Below, in pieces: positions 60,275 to 64,000 of a DNA stretch of 64,000 nucleotides (within the stretch, counting starts at the first letter, position 1; every line of letters begins with the position of its first letter). A program made the translations under genes and the position numbers. This DNA comes from VFMC01 sp040398525 (GTDB lineage: Bacteria; Actinomycetota; Acidimicrobiia; Acidimicrobiales; Ilumatobacteraceae). The notes beneath the pieces are model-generated. The model ran no database searches and was not told the origin of the DNA. It saw only the letters and a list, made by a program, of their open reading frames with translations. The DNA lies in assembly GCA_040398525.1 (NCBI GenBank), contig JBBATY010000014.1:8464-72463 (forward strand). The letters are read 5' to 3'.

Positions 60275-61186
60275 TCAGCGGCTGAGCGCGGCACGCACCG
60301 CAGCGGCAGCCGCTGCGTGGGCGATGCGACCGTCGTCGAGGAAGTCGGCCAAGGAGAAGAAGCCGTGGAACATCCCGCTCACGCGGAGGTGGCTGGTCGG
60401 AACGCCTGCGGCTGCGAGCCGTGCCGCATAGGCGTCGCCCTCGTCGCGCAGCGGGTCGTGCTCGGCGGTGAGCACGAAGGCCGGGGGTGTGGCGGCGAGC
60501 ATGTGATCCGGGGCGAACAGCGGTGAGACCAGTGGGTCGTCGATCGTGCCGTCGCCGCCGGACAGGTAGTGGTCGATGAACCAGCCCATCGCGTCGCGGG
60601 TGAGGAACGGCCCATCCGCGTTCTGCAGGTAGCTGGGAAGCGACCGGGTGCAGTCGGTCACCGGGTAGACGAGCAGCTGGTGGACGAGGGGCACCGGGGC
60701 CAGTTGGGCCACGACCGCGGCGAGGTTGGCCCCAGCCGAGTCACCGCCGACCGCCAGCCGGGCCGGGTCGCAACCGAGCTCGGTGGCGTGGGCGTGGGCC
60801 CAGCGAGTGGCCGCGACCGCATCGTCGAGGCCGGCCGGGAACGGATGCTCGGGGGCCAGGCGGTAGTCGACGCTGAGCACGGCATGGCCACTGCCGTTGG
60901 CCAGCGCGCGGCACACGGCATCGTGCGAGTCGAGGCTGCCGAGCACCCACCCGCCACCGTGGAAGAAGACGACGAGGCCCAGGCCGGGGCGATCGTCGGG
61001 TCGGTAGAGGCGGGCCGGCACACTTCCGGCATCGAGGTCGCGACACTCGTGGATCGCTTCGGTCGATGGCCGCTGCCGCGCGGCCCGCACGGCGCGGGCC
61101 TGCTCGGGGGTGCTCTCGACGAGCGGAGGGTCGCCGTACGACGCGATCAGCTCGAGCAGGGTGACGGCCTGGGGATGCAGCGGCAT
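60275..61186 (-). CDS. HSL-type alpha/beta hydrolase (esterase/lipase)
   Basis: 303 residues, no signal peptide. Oxyanion-hole motif FFHGGGWVLGSLDSHD, nucleophile Ser in GDSAGANLA, catalytic Asp in LTAEHDPLRDEG, His in GMFHGFF: complete hormone-sensitive-lipase/LipH set. Acts on short-chain esters. Start ATG 61186; CAGACT, a weak -10 match, is 6 nt upstream. Convergent with the flavoenzyme, 20 bp apart. Confidence 0.9.
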   Translation of the reverse strand: MPLHPQAVTLLELIASYGDPPLVESTPEQARAVRAARQRPSTEAIHECRDLDAGSVPARLYRPDDRPGLGLVVFFHGGGWVLGSLDSHDAVCRALANGSGHAVLSVDYRLAPEHPFPAGLDDAVAATRWAHAHATELGCDPARLAVGGDSAGANLAAVVAQLAPVPLVHQLLVYPVTDCTRSLPSYLQNADGPFLTRDAMGWFIDHYLSGGDGTIDDPLVSPLFAPDHMLAATPPAFVLTAEHDPLRDEGDAYAARLAAAGVPTSHLRVSGMFHGFFSLADFLDDGRIAHAAAAAAVRAALSR

Positions 61187-61244
61187 GGGACCAGTCTGGC
61201 ACCGCTCGCCGACGCCATGCCCTGACCGGCCGTCGGGGCCGCAG

Positions 61245-61250
61245 TAGGTT
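61245..61250 (+). promoter_or_regulatory. -10 element TAGGTT of the E1 gene
   Basis: TAGGTT, 7 nt before ATG 61258 (4 nt before GTG 61255), supporting the ATG as start. Confidence 0.45.
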
Positions 61251-61257
61251 CGCGGTG

Positions 61258-63537
61258 ATGTCGACCGACGCCCCGGCCACGACGCGTCCCGACGACCTCG
61301 ACCCGCTCGAGGTGGCGCTGCTCGACGGCATCGGCGCGCTGGTGGCCCCGTCGACGGGACTGGTCCCTGCCAGTGAGTGGTCGCGCGACCGACCGGTGCA
61401 TCCCGGCACCGGGTTGACCCTCGAGATCGTCCGCGACCTGTTCCGCGCCCAGGTGCACAGCCGCCACGTCGACCACGCGGCGCGCTGGCTGCGGGCCCAG
61501 GGTGCGGGCTTCTACACGATCGGTTCGGCAGGCCACGAGAGCAATGCCGCAGTGGCGCTGGCCATGCGCTCGAGCGACCCGGCGTTGCTGCACTACCGCT
61601 CGGGCGGGTTCTACCTCGCCCGTGCGGGCCAGGAACGCCGCGAGCCGCTGCCCGGTGTGCGCGATGTGCTCGCCGGGCTGCTCGGTCTGGCCGAGGAGCC
61701 GATTGCCGGTGGTCGGCACAAGGTGTTCGGCCATCCCTCGCTCGACATCATCCCGCAGACGAGCACGATCGCCTCGCACCTGCCCCGAGCGGTCGGGGTG
61801 GCCTTCGCCCTCGAGCGGGCGGGTCGCCTCGGGGTGTCGACGCGCTGGGCCGACGACGCCGTGGTCGTGTGCTCGTTCGGCGACGCGAGCGTCAACCACT
61901 CGACCGCACAGGGGGCGCTCAACACCGCCGGGTACACGGTGCACAGCGGCCTGGGGCTGCCGCTGCTGCTCGTGTGCGAGGACAACGGCCTCGGCATCAG
62001 CGTGCCCTCGCCCAAGGGCTGGGTCGCGGCGACGCTGTCGGGTCGCCCGGGGTTGGGCTACGCAGCCGTCGACGGCGACGATCCGGCCGCCGTGTTCGAC
62101 ACCACGCGGGCACTCGTCGACGAGATCCGCTCGACCCGCCGTCCGGCGGTGCTGCACCTGCGCACCGTGCGCTTCCTCGCCCATGCAGGCACCGACGTCG
62201 AGAGCGCGTACCGCAGCCCCGCCGCGATGCGCGCCGATCTGGCCCGCGACCCGCTGTTGGCCACGGCGCGCCTGCTCGTCGACGCCGGCGTGGTCACCCC
62301 GACCGAGCTGGTGGCCTACTACCTCACCACCCGGCGGGCGGTGCGCGACCTGGCGACGTCGATGGTCGGCCTGCCCACGCTGTCGTCGGCCGACGAGGTG
62401 ATGGCCCCGCTCGCCCCGCACCGCCCCTACCTCGTCGAGACGGCGGCGCGCCGGGTGGCCAAGCCCGACGCGCGCCACGAGATGTTCGGCGACACCTTGC
62501 CCGAGGACGAGGGCCCGCTCACGCTGGCCGAGACGATCAACCGGTCGCTCGCCGACCAGCTGGCCGCTCGCGCCGAGGTGCTGGTATTCGGCGAGGACGT
62601 CGGGGTGAAGGGTGGGGTCTACGGCGTCACGCGCGGACTGGCCCGTCGCGCCGGGGCGGCGCGGGTGTTCGACTCGCTGCTCGACGAGCAGTCGATCCTC
62701 GGTGTCGCCCTCGGCGCCGCGGTGTCGGGGCTGTTGCCGATCCCGGAGATCCAGTACCTCGCCTACCTGCACAACGCCGAGGACCAGTTGCGTGGCGAGG
62801 CTGCCAGCCTGTCGTTCTTCTCGCAGGGGGCCTATCGCAACGGCATGGTGGTGCGCATCGCCGGCCTCGCCTACCAGAAGGGGTTCGGCGGCCACTTCCA
62901 CAACGACAACGCGGTCGCCGTGCTGCGCGACATCCCGGGCCTGGTGGTGGCCTGCCCCGGCCATCCGGCCGATGCCGCCCCGATGCTGCGCACCTGCGTG
63001 GCCGCGGCCGAGGTCGACGGCACGGTGAGCGTCTTCCTCGAACCGATCGCGCTCTATCACACACGCGACCTGCACGAGCCGGGCGACGGGCTGTGGACCG
63101 CGCCGTACCGGGCGCCCGAGCACTGGGCGGCCGACGACGTGCCGATCGGGCGGGCCCGGCTGGCTCGCCCGGGCGACGACCTGCTGGTGGTCACCTGGGC
63201 CAACGGCCTCCATCTGTCGCTGCGTGCCGCCGAGCGGCTGGCCGATCTCGGTGTGTCGGTGCGGGTGCTCGACATGCGCTGGCTCGCCCCGCTACCGATC
63301 GACGATGTGATGGCGCACGCGGCGGCAGTCGGCCGGGTGCTGGTGGTCGACGAGACCCGCCACAGTGGCGGTGTGGGCGAGGCCGTGCTGGCCGGTCTGG
63401 TCGAGCGCGACTTCGCCGGGCCATGCGCGCGGGTCGCGGCACGCGACAGCTTCGTGCCACTGGGTGATGCGGCGAACCTAGTGCTGGTCGGCGACGACGA
63501 CGTGGTCGACGCGGCGCTGGTGTTGATGCAGCGCTAG
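61258..63537 (+). CDS. Fused 2-oxoacid dehydrogenase E1 (alpha plus beta)
   Basis: 759 residues. N-terminal half is E1-alpha: HESNAAVALAM, LHYRSGGF, TPP motif CSFGDASVNHSTAQG...ALN (205-220), CEDNGLGISVPSPKGW. C-terminal half from about 420 is E1-beta: LAETINRSLADQL, FGEDVGVKGGVYGVT, DSLLDEQSILGVALGAAVSG, EIQYLAYLHNAEDQLRG. It is a TPP-dependent decarboxylase for branched-chain or similar 2-oxoacids. No E2 or E3 gene adjoins it. GTG 61255 is a start alternative. The TAG stop overlaps the convergent FrhB stop in CTAG. Confidence 0.88.
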   Translation: MSTDAPATTRPDDLDPLEVALLDGIGALVAPSTGLVPASEWSRDRPVHPGTGLTLEIVRDLFRAQVHSRHVDHAARWLRAQGAGFYTIGSAGHESNAAVALAMRSSDPALLHYRSGGFYLARAGQERREPLPGVRDVLAGLLGLAEEPIAGGRHKVFGHPSLDIIPQTSTIASHLPRAVGVAFALERAGRLGVSTRWADDAVVVCSFGDASVNHSTAQGALNTAGYTVHSGLGLPLLLVCEDNGLGISVPSPKGWVAATLSGRPGLGYAAVDGDDPAAVFDTTRALVDEIRSTRRPAVLHLRTVRFLAHAGTDVESAYRSPAAMRADLARDPLLATARLLVDAGVVTPTELVAYYLTTRRAVRDLATSMVGLPTLSSADEVMAPLAPHRPYLVETAARRVAKPDARHEMFGDTLPEDEGPLTLAETINRSLADQLAARAEVLVFGEDVGVKGGVYGVTRGLARRAGAARVFDSLLDEQSILGVALGAAVSGLLPIPEIQYLAYLHNAEDQLRGEAASLSFFSQGAYRNGMVVRIAGLAYQKGFGGHFHNDNAVAVLRDIPGLVVACPGHPADAAPMLRTCVAAAEVDGTVSVFLEPIALYHTRDLHEPGDGLWTAPYRAPEHWAADDVPIGRARLARPGDDLLVVTWANGLHLSLRAAERLADLGVSVRVLDMRWLAPLPIDDVMAHAAAVGRVLVVDETRHSGGVGEAVLAGLVERDFAGPCARVAARDSFVPLGDAANLVLVGDDDVVDAALVLMQR

Positions 63538-64000
63538 TCGGCCTTCGGCGCCTCAGCAGCCGGAGCTGCGGGCGCGTCGCCGGCCGGCGCTGCTGCGTCG
63601 GCTGCCGGGGCAGCGGGCGCCTCGGCGGCGGGGGCGGGGTCGGCCTTCTTCTTCGGCGGCGGCACGCCGACGGTCGGGGCCCTGTCGGCCCACTCCGGCC
63701 AGCGGCGACGGCTGACGATGCTGAGGGTGCGCAGCAGCTTCATCGCCACCTCGTCGTCCTGGGCGGGCTTGGCGATGATCGTGCCGTCGGCGATCATCCG
63801 GTTGATCACTTCCTCGCCGAGCTCGGTGCGCACGATGGTGAGCGTCCAGTCGTTGTCCTTGCCGATGCCGCCGGTGGCGATGTCGCTGTGCTCGGCCGCG
63901 AAGTCGGGGCAGCTCTTGCAGCCCTCTCGCGTCCACTTGTGGCACTCCTTCAGGTCGATCTCGTGGTACGAGCCGTCCTTCATCCAGATCTGGAAGACGC
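63534..64000 (-). CDS. F420-type FrhB/FdhB C-terminal domain protein (partial)
   Basis: C-terminal 154 residues; the frame runs off the right edge and the ATG at 63983 is internal (upstream codons read VFQIW). GCKSCPDFAAEHSDIATGGIG is the FrhB_FdhB_C signature: Fe-S Cys ligands and the flavin/F420 region. It would be an F420-dependent or ferredoxin-linked oxidoreductase subunit. The tail is low-complexity Ala/Pro/Glu after PPPKKKAD. The stop overlaps the E1 stop in CTAG. Confidence 0.75.
   Translation of the reverse strand, partial: VFQIWMKDGSYHEIDLKECHKWTREGCKSCPDFAAEHSDIATGGIGKDNDWTLTIVRTELGEEVINRMIADGTIIAKPAQDDEVAMKLLRTLSIVSRRRWPEWADRAPTVGVPPPKKKADPAPAAEAPAAPAADAAAPAGDAPAAPAAEAPKAD

Overview
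This 64 kb window is very GC-rich, densely coding chromosomal DNA from an actinobacterium, most likely the Acidimicrobiia (Ilumatobacter/Microthrix type). Markers for this are a WhiB1-like protein, a PdtaS-like kinase, S-(hydroxymethyl)mycothiol dehydrogenase, DUF3107, an actinobacterial Lhr helicase, HelD, a class E sortase, an EthA-like monooxygenase, a FrhB-type F420 protein and the SCO1664/DUF3090/MSMEG_4193-type gene trio. Placement in Acidimicrobiia is inference. I see no rRNA, tRNA, CRISPR array, insertion sequence, prophage or composition break, and no gene-free stretch longer than about 200 bp.

Layout. 1-12.6 kb: end of an unknown gene, ALDH7-type dehydrogenase, EthA-like monooxygenase, an envelope/glycan block (aldose epimerase, GT4, methyltransferase, alpha/alpha-toroid protein), dtd, and the heme operon hemE-hemH-hemY followed by lnt. 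12.6-28.6 kb: an HD-GYP protein with a long Thr-rich stalk and a C-terminal extra domain, HelD, an MntR/DtxR regulator plus lipoprotein, a GT2 enzyme, Lhr, a TetR regulator, an EchA6-like crotonase and sortase E. 28.6-35.2 kb: a nine-gene System I cytochrome c maturation operon ccmABCDEFGHI. 35.2-44.6 kb: SixA, DUF4328, sulfite-oxidase-like protein, a divergent mrp/sufR pair with a palindrome on the promoter, mscR, DUF3107 plus two ArsA/Get3-like ATPases, PdtaS-like kinase and WhiB1. 44.8-51.3 kb: GDPD, diacylglycerol-kinase-like protein, etfBA, the phosphatase/DUF3090/kinase-like trio, and a family 5 uracil-DNA glycosylase. 51.4-64 kb: a peptide ABC importer, an S15/CocE hydrolase, a sarcosine-oxidase-like flavoenzyme, an HSL-type esterase, a fused 2-oxoacid dehydrogenase E1, and a partial FrhB protein.

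The genes fit a respiring aerobe: heme synthesis, heme export and cytochrome c assembly, electron-transfer flavoprotein, Fe-S handling (SufR, Mrp), mycothiol-dependent formaldehyde detoxification and redox/NO-type signalling (WhiB1, PdtaS, ArsA pair). Many first-in-operon genes have a TANNNT (often TAGNNT) hexamer 6-9 nt before the start codon with no Shine-Dalgarno. This points to widespread leaderless transcription and decided several starts here. Genes within operons mostly overlap by 1-19 bp, and five convergent pairs overlap at their 3' ends.

Most interesting points: the HD-GYP protein with a predicted outside domain; Lnt with Ser at the catalytic Cys position; System I Ccm in an actinobacterium; the uncharacterised kinase-like/phosphatase trio; the sufR/mrp intergenic palindrome; and a 24-bp divergent promoter whose two -10 elements overlap. 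All assignments come from reading motifs by eye; no database search was run.
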